Notes: generated from the letters alone by a model not told the origin. A stretch of DNA of 64,000 bases from Jutongia huaianensis (GCF_014384985.1 NZ_JACRSX010000004.1:62001-126000), one strand, 5' to 3'. Counted from the first letter of the stretch, positions 8,779 through 17,795 are shown. Numbers and translations: made by a program.

Positions 8779-9168
8779 CTATTCGCTTAATAGACCACTG
8801 ATATCTTCTTTTAAAAAGAATGCCTTGTAGTACAGCTCCAATGCTTCCAAAAGTTCCTGCTTCTCCCTCTGGATCTCCTTGATCTTTAATACACTGCCGA
8901 TCTCATCAAAGAAGTAATCGTCCTCCTCCGAGGTAACGTGGAACAACAGGTTTCCCTCCTCATCAAAGCGAAGGGTCAGAATGCCTCCCACGTCCGCTGT
9001 ATACAGCACGCACATGATCTGCAGTTCCTCCTGAATCGTTTCCGGCAGCTTTGCAAATTTCGGATTGAGATAATACTGCTTTTTGTAGGCATTCGCTACA
9101 CTGAGTATCACCATCCCGTCTACTTCCGGTGCCGGCTGCAGAATATCATCATCAAATAAATCGTCCAT
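8779..9168 (-). CDS. Conserved hypothetical protein, acidic, 129 residues
   Basis: Acidic N-terminus (MDDLFDDDI), then a central part rich in beta-type sequence (VLYTADVGGILTLRF, LLFHVTSEEDDYFFDEIG) and a C-terminal helix (EIQREKQELLEALELYYKAFF). No catalytic motif seen. It may be the Lachnospiraceae DUF6145 type, from memory and unsure. It sits between birA and coaX in the same direction with short gaps, so it is probably part of that housekeeping operon. Confidence 0.75.
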   Translation of the reverse strand: MDDLFDDDILQPAPEVDGMVILSVANAYKKQYYLNPKFAKLPETIQEELQIMCVLYTADVGGILTLRFDEEGNLLFHVTSEEDDYFFDEIGSVLKIKEIQREKQELLEALELYYKAFFLKEDISGLLSE

Positions 9169-9191
9169 TGTCTCTTCCTTCTTTTATTATT

Positions 9192-10193
9192 TTAAACGTA
9201 TCCGTAAACGCCTCGTACAGACACCTCTCCGGATACAATCTCCTTCATGCCCTCATCCGTATCTACTAACAATGCCCCGGAAGAAGTAATTCCTCTGGCA
9301 ATTCCCTTCTGCATCTTCTCCGGATCTGCTTCCTCCGCCATGCCATAAAGCACCAGAACCTCCTGGTCCTTATTGACCAGCATCTGGTCATATTCCTCCA
9401 ACAGCAGAGATAAGTCTCCTGTCTCCAGATATTTTCTGTAATAATCTGTAAAAGCATTCATCACCGCTGCGATCAACGCATTCCGGTCTGTCTTCCGTCC
9501 GGTTTCCAGATAAATAGAGGTTGCCCGGTCAGCAAGCTCCTCCGGAAAGCTTTTCGTATTGGCATTGATCCCGATCCCGGGTACCGCATAGTGAATATAA
9601 TCCGGCTCCGAACTTGTCTCCGTCAGAATACCACAAACCTTTTTGCCATGGATGACTACGTCATTGGGCCATTTGATCCCGGTCTCCAACTCACAGCACT
9701 CCCGAATTCCCTTTGCCACCGCCATAGCTGCCACCAGCGTCACACTTGCTGCCTGCTGCGGCTTCAGCCTTGGTCTGAGGATCAAACTCATCCATATCCC
9801 GATGCCAGGCTCTGAAGCCCACCCCCGGCCTCTACGGCCCTTGCCTGCCGTCTGCTCCTCAGCAACCACCAGAGTTCCCTCCGGCTCCCCAAGCTCCGCA
9901 AGCTGCTTTGCTCTGGTATTTGTCGAGTCCACCTGCTCCAGGCATTCTACCTTGCGGCACAGACAATCAGCTTTCAAACGGCTCTCAATATCCGCTCCTA
10001 CCAGCTTATCTGCTGACTCCACCAGACGATATCCCTTTTTGGGCTGGGACTCAATCTGATAGCCTGCCTCTTTCAGCTGTGTTATATTTTTCCAAATCGC
10101 CTGCCTCGAAACGCCCAGTTTTTCGCACAAAACCTGACCGGAGATATAATCCTCTCCTGCCCCCCGAAGCATTTGAAGTATTTCCTTTTTCAA
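9192..10193 (-). CDS. birA: Bifunctional biotin-[acetyl-CoA-carboxylase] ligase / biotin repressor
   Basis: 333 residues. Winged-helix DNA-binding domain at the N-terminus (SGQVLCEKLGVSRQAIWKNI, residues about 18-37). Then a ligase domain with GRRGRGWASEPG (biotinyl-AMP loop) and KWPNDVVI, and a C-terminal SH3-like domain. It attaches biotin to carboxylase carrier lysines and can repress biotin genes. The start is TTG at 10191-10193 behind GGAG. It begins 15 bp after argF. Confidence 0.94.
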   Translation of the reverse strand: MKKEILQMLRGAGEDYISGQVLCEKLGVSRQAIWKNITQLKEAGYQIESQPKKGYRLVESADKLVGADIESRLKADCLCRKVECLEQVDSTNTRAKQLAELGEPEGTLVVAEEQTAGKGRRGRGWASEPGIGIWMSLILRPRLKPQQAASVTLVAAMAVAKGIRECCELETGIKWPNDVVIHGKKVCGILTETSSEPDYIHYAVPGIGINANTKSFPEELADRATSIYLETGRKTDRNALIAAVMNAFTDYYRKYLETGDLSLLLEEYDQMLVNKDQEVLVLYGMAEEADPEKMQKGIARGITSSGALLVDTDEGMKEIVSGEVSVRGVYGYV

Positions 10194-10208
10194 AAAATCA
10201 CTCCATTA

Positions 10209-11207
10209 TTATTTTCTCGTTGGCTCTAATGTTGCCGTCATAACCGCCTTGATGGTATGCATACGGTTCTCTGCCTCGTCAAAGACTACAGACGCCTCTG
10301 ACTCAAACACCTCGTCTGTCACCTCTAGCTCACTCATACCAAATTTCTCATAAACCTGTCTGCCAATCCCTGTTTCCAGATCATGAAATGCCGGAAGGCA
10401 ATGCATAAAGATTGCCTGTGGTCCTGCATTTTCCATTACCTTTTTATTGATCTGATATGGAGAAAGGGCTTTGATACGCTCTGCCCATACCTCCTCCGGT
10501 TCACCCATGGAAACCCATACATCCGTATAAAGCACATCTGCGCCCTTCGTGCCGCTCTCTACATCCTCTGTCAATGTCACAGAACCACCGGACTCCTTCG
10601 CATACTCACGACACAGTGCCACCAACTCCTCATTTGGGAAATAATCCTTTGTGGTACATGCCACAAAGTGCATGCCCATCTTAGCGCAGGCGATCATCAG
10701 GGAATTTCCCATATTGTAACGGGCATCTCCCATATAAACCAGCTTCACACCCTTTAATCTGCCAAGGTGCTCCTGAATGGTCAGAAGATCTGCCAGCATC
10801 TGTGTCGGATGATACTCATTGGTCAGACCGTTCCATACCGGTACTCCGGCATATTTAGCAAGCTCCTCCACAATGCTCTGCTCAAAGCCGCGATATTCAA
10901 TACCATCAAACATTCTGCCAAGCACACGAGCAGTATCCTTAATACTTTCCTTCTTGCCAATCTGTGACCCCTGAGGATCAAGATATGTCACCCCCATGCC
11001 CATATCGTGGGCAGCCACCTCAAAGGAGCATCTTGTTCTGGTACTTGTCTTTTCAAAGATCAGGGCAATATTTTTTCCCACATAATTATTGACCGGGATT
11101 CCCTTTTTCTTTTTGTCCTTTAACTCTGCAGACAACTCCAGCAGATATGTAATCTCCTCCGGGGAGAAATCCTTTAATGTCAAAAAGTTCTTACCTACTA
11201 AGTTCAT
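10209..11207 (-). CDS. argF: Ornithine carbamoyltransferase
   Basis: 332 residues. Carbamoyl-phosphate site [28 protein letters not shown], and the ornithine-site motif HCLPAFHD. It makes citrulline from ornithine and carbamoyl phosphate; the anabolic or catabolic direction cannot be told from sequence alone. A candidate ARG box 34-49 bp upstream of the ATG supports arginine control. The start is supported by GAGAAAGGCAGG. Confidence 0.95.
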   Translation of the reverse strand: MNLVGKNFLTLKDFSPEEITYLLELSAELKDKKKKGIPVNNYVGKNIALIFEKTSTRTRCSFEVAAHDMGMGVTYLDPQGSQIGKKESIKDTARVLGRMFDGIEYRGFEQSIVEELAKYAGVPVWNGLTNEYHPTQMLADLLTIQEHLGRLKGVKLVYMGDARYNMGNSLMIACAKMGMHFVACTTKDYFPNEELVALCREYAKESGGSVTLTEDVESGTKGADVLYTDVWVSMGEPEEVWAERIKALSPYQINKKVMENAGPQAIFMHCLPAFHDLETGIGRQVYEKFGMSELEVTDEVFESEASVVFDEAENRMHTIKAVMTATLEPTRK

Positions 11208-11240
11208 TATCGTTTCCTGCCTTTCTCTGTTATTTATCCT

Positions 11241-11256
11241 TACGAATCAATTCATA
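11241..11256 (-). promoter_or_regulatory. Candidate ARG box (ArgR operator) upstream of argF
   Basis: Minus strand TATGAATTGATTCGTA, an inverted repeat with one mismatch, resembling the ATTCAT half-sites bound by ArgR. It is placed just upstream of the argF start. Inferred. Confidence 0.4.
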
Positions 11257-11266
11257 ATAAACGGAA

Positions 11267-11299
11267 AATTTCCTGCCAGCAGGAGCTGTGCAGGAAATT
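11267..11299 (-). terminator. Terminator after the SPFH gene
   Basis: Perfect 10-bp arms AATTTCCTGC (11267-11276) and GCAGGAAATT (11290-11299), followed on the minus strand by TTTTCC. It lies 23 bp after the SPFH stop. Confidence 0.7.
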
Positions 11300-11321
11300 A
11301 ATCTCTTCAAATAAAATATAA

Positions 11322-12251
11322 TTATTTATCTCCGGAAGATTTTGCAATTTCTGTCACGGAACTAACCATTCCTGCAAGTCCCTGTATCTCTGATGGAATA
11401 ATGATCTTTGTCGCCTTTCCATCTGCTGCTTTCGCAAATGCCTCCAAGCTCTTGAGCTCGATAACTTCCTTCGATGCACAAGCCTCATTCAGCATGCGGA
11501 TACCATCGGCGTTCGCCTTTTGCACCGCCAGAATTGCCTGTGCCTGACCCTCAGCCTCACGGATCGTTGCCTCCTTCTGTGCCTCCGCATGCAGGATTGC
11601 TGCCTGCTTCTCTGCCTCTGCCTCCAGAATTGCAGACTCTTTATGTCCCTCTGCTACGGTGATAGCAGACTGCTTCTCACCCTGTGCGATCAGGATGGCC
11701 TCACGCTTCTCACGCTCTGCCTTCATCTGCTTCTCCATTGCCTCCTGAATCGGCTGTGGAGGAATAATGTTCTTAAGCTCTACACGATTTACCTTGATAC
11801 CCCACGGATCTGTCGCAGTATCCAGAGAGGATCTCATCTTGGTATTGATGATCTCACGGGATGTCAGTGTCTCATCGAGATCGAGCTCACCGATAATATT
11901 ACGAAGTGTGGTCGCTGTCAGATTCTCAATCGCCATGATCGGATTCTCAACACCATATGTGTAAAGCTTCGGATCGGTGATCTGGAAAAAGATCAGCGTA
12001 TCAATTCTCATGGTTACGTTATCCTTTGTGATTACCGGCTGTGGCGGAAAGTCCAGAACCTGCTCCTTCAAACTTACCTTTCTGGCGATACGGTCAATAA
12101 ACGGCACTTTGAAATGAAGTCCCACATCCCATGTGTTCTGATAACCTCCCAGACGCTCTACAACATACGCCTTTGCCTGCGGTACAATATGAATGCAGGA
12201 TACGGCAACAACTGCTACAATGACAAGTAAAATAATAATTGCTAATTCCAT
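11322..12251 (-). CDS. SPFH/band-7 (stomatin-like) membrane protein
   Basis: About 309 residues from the ATG at 12249-12251, chosen for its AAAGGAAAGGA ribosome binding site over the upstream ATG at 12320. One N-terminal helix (residues 2-20), then a band-7 domain (YVVERLGGYQNTWDVGLHFKVPF) and a long Ala/Glu/Lys-rich coiled coil. Such proteins oligomerise in lipid microdomains. It follows an NfeD-family gene, the usual SPFH-NfeD pairing. Confidence 0.9.
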   Translation of the reverse strand: MELAIIILLVIVAVVAVSCIHIVPQAKAYVVERLGGYQNTWDVGLHFKVPFIDRIARKVSLKEQVLDFPPQPVITKDNVTMRIDTLIFFQITDPKLYTYGVENPIMAIENLTATTLRNIIGELDLDETLTSREIINTKMRSSLDTATDPWGIKVNRVELKNIIPPQPIQEAMEKQMKAEREKREAILIAQGEKQSAITVAEGHKESAILEAEAEKQAAILHAEAQKEATIREAEGQAQAILAVQKANADGIRMLNEACASKEVIELKSLEAFAKAADGKATKIIIPSEIQGLAGMVSSVTEIAKSSGDK

Positions 12252-12326
12252 TTTTGATTCCTTTCCTTTATAAATGTGCTGATTAATCTGTTCGGAATAC
12301 GATATATAGATTTTTCGCAATGCGGT

Positions 12327-12842
12327 CTACTCTATATCGTCCGACACAGGATTTACGATTGCTTTCACTCCCCGTATCTCCTGTATCACTACCTTCCGGC
12401 CAGCCTGGATCCTTTTTCCTTCATCTGCCGCTCTGGCAGTCCATTCCATCCCGTCAACAATGATGCATCCCGTCTCGTTGAAATTATCGATCAACTCGGT
12501 CACCTTTCCCTCTTTGCCGATCATGCTGTTGACATTTGTCCTTACCCTCGAACCGTTCAAACGTTTCTGAACAACCGGTCTGGTAAAGATCAATAATATA
12601 AACGAAACAACAAAAAACAAGACAAGCTGTACTCCCAATGGCTGTCCCAGCCATGCTGCAATAAAACTGATCAGCGCTCCTGCTGCAAACCAAATGGTCG
12701 TCAAGCCCAATGTAATGATCTCAATGATCAAAAATGCCACTAATGCGATCAACCAGAAAAAAATATAATTCTCATCTGTCCGAAAAAGCGACTGTAGCAA
12801 AGATTGCAGCCGGAATGTAAAAATTCCCGACAAACCGCTCAT
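12327..12842 (-). CDS. NfeD family protein
   Basis: 171 residues. Three or four membrane helices (residues about 27-105, including FWLIALVAFLIIEIITLG) and a C-terminal soluble OB-fold (about 115-165: GKEGKVTELIDNF, GMEWTARA, VVIQEIRGVKAIV). Short-form NfeD without the ClpP-like protease part. Partner of the SPFH protein encoded 75 bp downstream. Confidence 0.88.
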   Translation of the reverse strand: MSGLSGIFTFRLQSLLQSLFRTDENYIFFWLIALVAFLIIEIITLGLTTIWFAAGALISFIAAWLGQPLGVQLVLFFVVSFILLIFTRPVVQKRLNGSRVRTNVNSMIGKEGKVTELIDNFNETGCIIVDGMEWTARAADEGKRIQAGRKVVIQEIRGVKAIVNPVSDDIE

Positions 12843-12915
12843 GGAAACACCTCCTTTGGTGTATACTACTTATTTGTATGAATATAGCATATTTCCACTG
12901 AAATAGCAATATACT

Positions 12916-13734
12916 CTAGTCCGTTTTTCTTCTCTGTCTTGATGCCTCATAAAGCACTACCGCAGCGGCAACAGCCGCATTTAACGACTCCACACTGCCT
13001 TCCATTGGAATGTGAATTCTTCCGCTGAGACATTTCTGCACCTCCCGGCTGATTCCATTCGCCTCATTTCCCACAACGACAGCAGACGGCTTTGTATAAT
13101 CCGGATCATCATAAACCCTGCTCTCCTCCAGAATCGTTCCGTAAACAGAAATTTCTTTTTTTCTCATCTGCAGTATCGTTTCCGGCAGACTGTCTACATA
13201 TATAAATGGAACACGGAAAATCGCTCCCATCGTCGCACGGACCACCTTGGGATTAAAAAGATCCACGGTTCCCTTACTCATGATCACACCTGCCACTCCC
13301 GCAGCCTCCGAAGTACGGATCATCGTTCCCAGATTCCCCGGATCTCTCAGATCATCCAGCATCAGATATAATCTTGACCGGCTGTTAAGAATCTCCTCCA
13401 AAGAATAGACCGGCATATCTACCATTCCAAGGATTCCCTGTGGTGTTACCGTATCTGCCACCTGATCAAACAGATCATCCGGCACCACATCCACCCCCAC
13501 ATGCCTTTCGTTTCCTGAAAATTCCGCTGCGATCTCATTTTCCGGCTTCTCCTGCCATTTTGTGATCCACAGGCTTTGCCGGATCAGTACCTGCCGGAGT
13601 TTTCCGTATTTGGCGGCTTCCTGCACAAGCTTGATTCCCTCCGCCACAAATACTCCTTCCTTTTTGCGGTGTCTGGCATTTTTCTGCAGTTTTATCATTT
13701 CTTTTAATTTCGCATTATTTTCACTGGTAATCAT
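12916..13734 (-). CDS. TrmH/SpoU family RNA 2'-O-ribose methyltransferase
   Basis: SPOUT methyltransferase with the three SpoU motifs: LRDPGNLGTMIRTSEAAG, VVGNEANGIS, and IPMEGSVESLNAAVAAAV near the C-terminus, after an N-terminal substrate-binding domain (KLQKNARHRKKEGVFVAEG). It modifies rRNA or tRNA; the exact target is not readable. The start is ATG at 13734, since GGAGG lies 5 nt before it. About 272 residues. Confidence 0.9.
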   Translation of the reverse strand: MITSENNAKLKEMIKLQKNARHRKKEGVFVAEGIKLVQEAAKYGKLRQVLIRQSLWITKWQEKPENEIAAEFSGNERHVGVDVVPDDLFDQVADTVTPQGILGMVDMPVYSLEEILNSRSRLYLMLDDLRDPGNLGTMIRTSEAAGVAGVIMSKGTVDLFNPKVVRATMGAIFRVPFIYVDSLPETILQMRKKEISVYGTILEESRVYDDPDYTKPSAVVVGNEANGISREVQKCLSGRIHIPMEGSVESLNAAVAAAVVLYEASRQRRKTD

Positions 13735-13810
13735 TATTGCCTCCATTATGATATATACATATATTTAGAAATAAAAGGTACTTTGACCCTTGCATCATAT
13801 TATAAAAGGA

Positions 13811-13843
13811 GGGGGCAGAGAAATCAAATAATTTCTCTGCCCC
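13811..13843 (-). terminator. Terminator after the fur-like gene
   Basis: Perfect 13-bp stem GGGGCAGAGAAAT / ATTTCTCTGCCCC with a 6-nt loop. On the minus strand it is followed by CTCCTTTTATAA. It lies 47 bp after the fur-like stop. Confidence 0.85.
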
Positions 13844-13889
13844 TTGGCATATGTTATATGTTCTTGTAAGCATGTTCATCGGCAAAATC

Positions 13890-14342
13890 TTATAAAAGAC
13901 CTGCACTTTCCTTCAGCGTCAGCTCATCATGGTGACATACCGACCCTTTGGTAAAGCCTTTTACACTGTGTTCCACTGCATATCCGCAGGCAGCTAAACC
14001 AGACTGAATGATCTGGCTCATCTTTTGCTCCGAAAACTGCAGCTTGGAACCATCCTCTAACTCAATCGTACAGGCATGACCACAGTCCGCTGCACAATCC
14101 ATAGAACAGGAAACCTTATACATATTCTTCCTGCTGATCGCTCCGATCTCTTCTAATGTATTGATCATGCGATACACTGTCGCAGAACCGATCTTATGAT
14201 CCAGCTTTGATGCCTTGTAATAAATCTCCTTACAGCAAGAACAATCCTCCTGCAAAATGATATCCAGGATCATCAGACGCTGTTTCGTAATACGGCATCC
14301 CTGTTCTCTCAATTTTTGAATGATCAAATCCTTCTGCATCAT
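13890..14342 (-). CDS. Divergent, Cys-rich Fur-family metalloregulator
   Basis: 150 residues from the ATG at 14340-14342, which has GGGGAGG upstream (a GTG at 14369 is less likely). Winged-helix domain with GCRITKQRLMILDII and KIGSATVYRMINTLEEIG, typical of Fur. The usual HxH and CxxC zinc motifs of the dimer domain are replaced by CSMDCAADCGHAC (residues about 81-93) and a C-terminal CHHDE. Ten Cys in total. Divergent from the DtxR-like gene. Its promoter carries the same operator as feo. Metal specificity (Fe, Zn or peroxide) is unknown. Confidence 0.85.
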   Translation of the reverse strand: MMQKDLIIQKLREQGCRITKQRLMILDIILQEDCSCCKEIYYKASKLDHKIGSATVYRMINTLEEIGAISRKNMYKVSCSMDCAADCGHACTIELEDGSKLQFSEQKMSQIIQSGLAACGYAVEHSVKGFTKGSVCHHDELTLKESAGLL

Positions 14343-14432
14343 TAGAAAAACCTCCCCAATGGGAATCACTCTTTCGAGTATACCGCCTCTTTAATCTTGT
14401 AAATGAGAATGACTTATCTATCACTTACAGTA

Positions 14433-14448
14433 GTTAGTATATGCTAAC
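14433..14448 (-). promoter_or_regulatory. DtxR-type operator over the fur-like promoter
   Basis: GTTAGTATATGCTAAC: same GTTAG-N6-CTAAC layout as the feo operator at 3968-3983. It covers the -10 box of the fur-like promoter, so a bound repressor would block polymerase. Confidence 0.62.
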
Positions 14449-14464
14449 ATTTATTAGATGTCAA
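14436..14464 (-). promoter_or_regulatory. Promoter of the fur-like gene
   Basis: Minus strand TTGACA (14459-14464), 17-bp spacer, TATACT (14436-14441), about 95 bp upstream of the ATG. Confidence 0.75.
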
Positions 14465-14486
14465 GAACTTTTTTCATTTTCTTTTC

Positions 14487-14515
14487 TTGTGTTCTGATTT
14501 TAAAAGTGTTATACT
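14487..14515 (+). promoter_or_regulatory. Promoter of the DtxR-like gene
   Basis: TTGTGT (14487-14492), 17-bp spacer, TATACT (14510-14515), about 62 bp upstream of the ATG at 14578. The shared operator lies upstream of this promoter, not on it. Confidence 0.6.
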
Positions 14516-14577
14516 TATTTTATATGAAATGACGTTCGGAGTTTCGGACGGACTAAATGGTATGGAGGAAAATATTT

Positions 14578-14943
14578 ATGGCAAATACCGAATCTGCTGA
14601 GAATTATCTGGAAACGATCCTGATCCTCAGCAAACGACTGCCGGTGGTTCGATCTGTTGATGTTGCGACGGAGCTCGGTTTCAAAAAGTCAAGCGTCAGC
14701 ATTGCAATGAAAAATCTTCGTCAGAAGCAGCACATTACTGTAACAGATGCCGGATACATATATTTGACAGACTCAGGCCGCGAAATCGCGGAAATGATCT
14801 ATGAAAGACATCAGCTCATCTCAAGCTGGCTTATCAGGCTCGGAGTTCCGGAGGAGATTGCCACAGAGGATGCATGCCGTATGGAACACGTTATCAGTAA
14901 AGAAAGCTTTGAAGCATTAAAAAAGCATGTTTTCCCTTCATAG
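14578..14943 (+). CDS. DtxR-family metal-dependent regulator, short form
   Basis: 121 residues from the ATG at 14578, preceded by GGAGG (an earlier ATG at 14557 lacks one). N-terminal HTH (VDVATELGFKKSSVSIAMKNL) and the dimerisation/metal domain; no C-terminal SH3 domain. Metal ligands align as Asn9, Glu12, His78, Cys100, Glu103 and His104. Cys-x2-Glu-His is the DtxR (iron) pattern, while MntR has Glu-x2-Glu-His (family knowledge). Probable binder of the operators at 3968 and 14433, which is an inference. Confidence 0.87.
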   Translation: MANTESAENYLETILILSKRLPVVRSVDVATELGFKKSSVSIAMKNLRQKQHITVTDAGYIYLTDSGREIAEMIYERHQLISSWLIRLGVPEEIATEDACRMEHVISKESFEALKKHVFPS

Positions 14944-14956
14944 GAAAGCATGCTTT
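14922..14956 (+). terminator. Hairpin over the stop of the DtxR-like gene
   Basis: 14-bp stem with one wobble pair: AAAGCATGTTTTCC (14922-14935) with GGAAAGCATGCTTT (14943-14956). The stop codon lies in the loop/arm. No long T-tract follows (TCTCAATAT), so termination may be partial and hemB may be co-transcribed. Confidence 0.45.
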
Positions 14957-15018
14957 CTCAATATATCGGGAAATTTTTCCTTTAATTTATTACGATATAG
15001 AAAAGAGGCATAATTACA

Positions 15019-15999
15019 ATGACAGAATTTATGAGAGGCCGGAGACTTCGCACAGATGAACGTCTCCGCAAAATGGTACAGGAAACACATATGGATATCT
15101 CCGATCTGGTATACCCAATGTTCGTAATGGACGGTCAGAACAAAGTTGAAGAAATCCCATCTATGTATGGCCAGAACCGCTACACAGCAGACCGTATGGG
15201 AGAAAAACTGGAACAGCTTCTGAGGGCCGGAGTCAATAAGATCATGCTATTTGGCATTCCGGACCACAAGGACGAAGTGGGCAGCCAGGCATACGATGAA
15301 AACGGCATCATCCAGCGCGCCTTCCGGGAAGCAAAGAAGAACTATCCGGAAATGTACCTGATCGGTGATGTCTGCATGTGTGAATACACCTCCCACGGTC
15401 ACTGCGGTATCATTCATAACCATGACGTAGACAATGACGCTACTCTGAAATACCTGGCAAAGATCGCCCTCTCCCAGGTGGAAGCCGGAGCCGATATGGT
15501 GGCCCCTTCTGATATGATGGACGGCCGTATCGCAGCGATCCGCCAATGTCTTGATTCCCAGGGCCACTTAAACACACCGATCATGTCCTACGCTGTAAAG
15601 TTTGCTTCTGCTTACTACGGACCTTTCCGGGATGCCGCAGACTCGGCACCACAGTTTGGCAACCGACGCACCTATCAGATGGATTACCATAACCGCCGGG
15701 AAGCTGTAAAAGAGGCACTCGCCGATATTAACGAGGGTGCAGACATTATTATGGTAAAACCTGCTATGATCTATGGTGATCTGATCCGTGAGATCAAGGA
15801 CCGGACAAATGTCCCGATGGCTACCTACAGCGTCAGTGGTGAATATGCTATGATCAAGGGAGCGGCAAGTCTCGGTCTGATCGATGAGGATGCCATTATC
15901 TGCGAAACAGCGATTGCTGCAAAACGTGCCGGAGCTGATATCTATATCACCTATTTTGCAGAGGAACTGGCTGGTTTTATTAAACAGGGACTATTATAA
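15019..15999 (+). CDS. hemB: Porphobilinogen synthase (delta-aminolevulinate dehydratase)
   Basis: 326 residues. Condenses two 5-aminolevulinate molecules to porphobilinogen for tetrapyrrole synthesis. Active-site lysines Lys194 (YAVKFASAYYGPF) and Lys247 (MVKPAMIYGD). Zinc-type Cys triad Cys119/121/129 in DVCMCEYTSHGHCG. No other tetrapyrrole gene lies in the window. It is next to two metal regulators, which may matter for heme/cobamide-iron balance (inference). Its terminator lies inside the end of the convergent protease gene. Confidence 0.96.
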   Translation: MTEFMRGRRLRTDERLRKMVQETHMDISDLVYPMFVMDGQNKVEEIPSMYGQNRYTADRMGEKLEQLLRAGVNKIMLFGIPDHKDEVGSQAYDENGIIQRAFREAKKNYPEMYLIGDVCMCEYTSHGHCGIIHNHDVDNDATLKYLAKIALSQVEAGADMVAPSDMMDGRIAAIRQCLDSQGHLNTPIMSYAVKFASAYYGPFRDAADSAPQFGNRRTYQMDYHNRREAVKEALADINEGADIIMVKPAMIYGDLIREIKDRTNVPMATYSVSGEYAMIKGAASLGLIDEDAIICETAIAAKRAGADIYITYFAEELAGFIKQGLL

Positions 16000-16001
16000 A
16001 A

Positions 16002-17795
16002 CTATAATAACTTTGGCAGGCTGGCTGCGAGACAAAGTGCTCCCCAGCCTGCTTTTTTATCCGGTACACTCTCCTGCCCCGGCAGCTTTCTTGCCCCTTT
16101 CATCAAATATGCCCTTATCTTCTCTCCATATAGATATGGATCATTGCCCTGCACAATCCCCCATTCCATCATTAATGCCGCTGAACCGGCCGCAAAGGGC
16201 GTTGCAATTGAAGTTCCGGTCCGGGCTGTATATCGTTCCCCCGGCGCAGCCGTAACCACTTCTACCCCCGGTGCCACAAGGGTTGGTGCCATCCTTCCAT
16301 CCGCTGTATTTCCCCGTCCGGAAAACGAGGCAACCACATCATTTGACACCTGATATGCTCCCACCACCACAATACCATCAGCTGTAGCCGGTATCGTCAT
16401 GGTCGTATCCGGCTCCGGCTCCAGAAATCCTGTGGAAAGACCAACCAACTCCGTGGTGGGAAGCCACAGCTCTACCACACCTCCCGTAATCTTCTCCGGG
16501 ATCAGCCACAAACTCCATACCCCCTCCGGCAGAACTCCTTCCTGTCCCTCCGTGGGCAGCCACTCCATATAAATCTCCTGCCAGATCTGCGCTGGCGTCG
16601 GTTCCCCGTAATACACATAAATCCATGTTCTCTGCAGTTCATATCGCCTTACTTCCCTTGTCTCTTCGATCAATATCCTTGTTCCGTCGGGAGCTTCTAA
16701 AAACACCGTAAAATCATCCGTATATTGCTTCCACATCTGCAGACTTAAATTTTTCTCCCCCGCTCCGATCACAAACCGGATCTGCCGGGGTTCATTTTCT
16801 AACCGCACTCTGGCATGATGTCTGGCATCCCCTTCATTTCCCGCCGCAACAGATATTACACTTTTCCATACACCTGCCAGTTGAGAAATATATCCCTCAA
16901 ACAAGCTGCCGCCATCATGAGCACCATTGTTATTACCATAACTGACATTCAGGGAAACCGGCATTCCAAATGATTCCGCCTTCCGTACCATATAATCCAA
17001 TGCCTCCATCAACTCCGTGGTTCTTGAAAAACCTTCTCCGCCGGTACTTAGCTTTACAAAAAGAATGGGACTTTCTATCGCAATTCCCCGATACCGGTAC
17101 CCTGCAGACCCTGCACCGTTTCCCGCTGCCACGCCCGTTACTGCAGTACCATGACCGGAACCTGTATCTTGCGGAAGAGAAATATCTTCCCTTTCTCCCA
17201 AAAGAACCTGATCAATCTGCTCCTTTGTCCACTCCACTCCCTGACGATATCTTTCCGGAGCTTCCAGCCCCACAGATGGATCCGGTATTCCACCCTGATC
17301 CCATAATGCCAGAATGCGTGTCGTACCATCCGGATTGCGAAAAGCAGGATGAGTCAGATCAATTCCGGAATCCGCCACACCAACGATCACTCCTCTGCCG
17401 GTCAGACCGTTTCTTAAATCTCCTGCCTCGTACTCCTGATCCACACTTAAATTCCCCTGCACAGAATTAATACAGGAGGCCCCTCTCCCTGCATCCAGAG
17501 AAAAATAGACCTCCTTAGGCTTTTCCATATATTGTATCTGTGGCAGTGCCGCCAATGCCTCCAGCTGTTCCTCCGGAACACGCACGATCCCGTATTGATG
17601 GTAAAGTGGAATCACCTGTACTCCCGGCAGCCGGCGTTCCACCTCATACAGATTTCCATAATACCTCACGATCACCCGCCAGGTCGCCGTACTCTCATCA
17701 TATCCTGTATTTAATGTATTGCTCTGCTCCCTCTCCCGCTCCGGGAGATCCAGAGCAAAACGAAATTCCGAATCCAGCTTTTCATCATTTTCCAT
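16002..17795 (-). CDS. S8 family subtilisin-like serine protease (Csp-like)
   Basis: 597 residues from the ATG at 17795 (AAGGA 8 nt upstream). The frame runs to 17858 but that part overlaps a TATAAT box. Catalytic triad: Asp142 (GVADSGIDLTHP), His215 (TGSGHGTAV) and Ser529 (GTSIATPFAAG), with a long insert of about 230 residues between His and the oxyanion/Ser part. This architecture is common in clostridial Csp-type and related S8 peptidases, some of which activate pro-SleC in germination. No classical signal peptide. Csp function is only a possibility; the split sleC-like gene lies 10 kb away. Confidence 0.88.
   Translation of the reverse strand: MENDEKLDSEFRFALDLPEREREQSNTLNTGYDESTATWRVIVRYYGNLYEVERRLPGVQVIPLYHQYGIVRVPEEQLEALAALPQIQYMEKPKEVYFSLDAGRGASCINSVQGNLSVDQEYEAGDLRNGLTGRGVIVGVADSGIDLTHPAFRNPDGTTRILALWDQGGIPDPSVGLEAPERYRQGVEWTKEQIDQVLLGEREDISLPQDTGSGHGTAVTGVAAGNGAGSAGYRYRGIAIESPILFVKLSTGGEGFSRTTELMEALDYMVRKAESFGMPVSLNVSYGNNNGAHDGGSLFEGYISQLAGVWKSVISVAAGNEGDARHHARVRLENEPRQIRFVIGAGEKNLSLQMWKQYTDDFTVFLEAPDGTRILIEETREVRRYELQRTWIYVYYGEPTPAQIWQEIYMEWLPTEGQEGVLPEGVWSLWLIPEKITGGVVELWLPTTELVGLSTGFLEPEPDTTMTIPATADGIVVVGAYQVSNDVVASFSGRGNTADGRMAPTLVAPGVEVVTAAPGERYTARTGTSIATPFAAGSAALMMEWGIVQGNDPYLYGEKIRAYLMKGARKLPGQESVPDKKAGWGALCLAASLPKLL
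16016..16058 (+). terminator. hemB terminator embedded in the 3' end of the convergent protease gene
   Basis: Stem GCAGGCTGG (16016-16024) / CCAGCCTGC (16044-16052) followed by TTTTTT (16053-16058) on the plus strand. hemB stops at 15999 and the protease gene ends at 16002, so the hairpin is also protease coding sequence. Confidence 0.8.
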
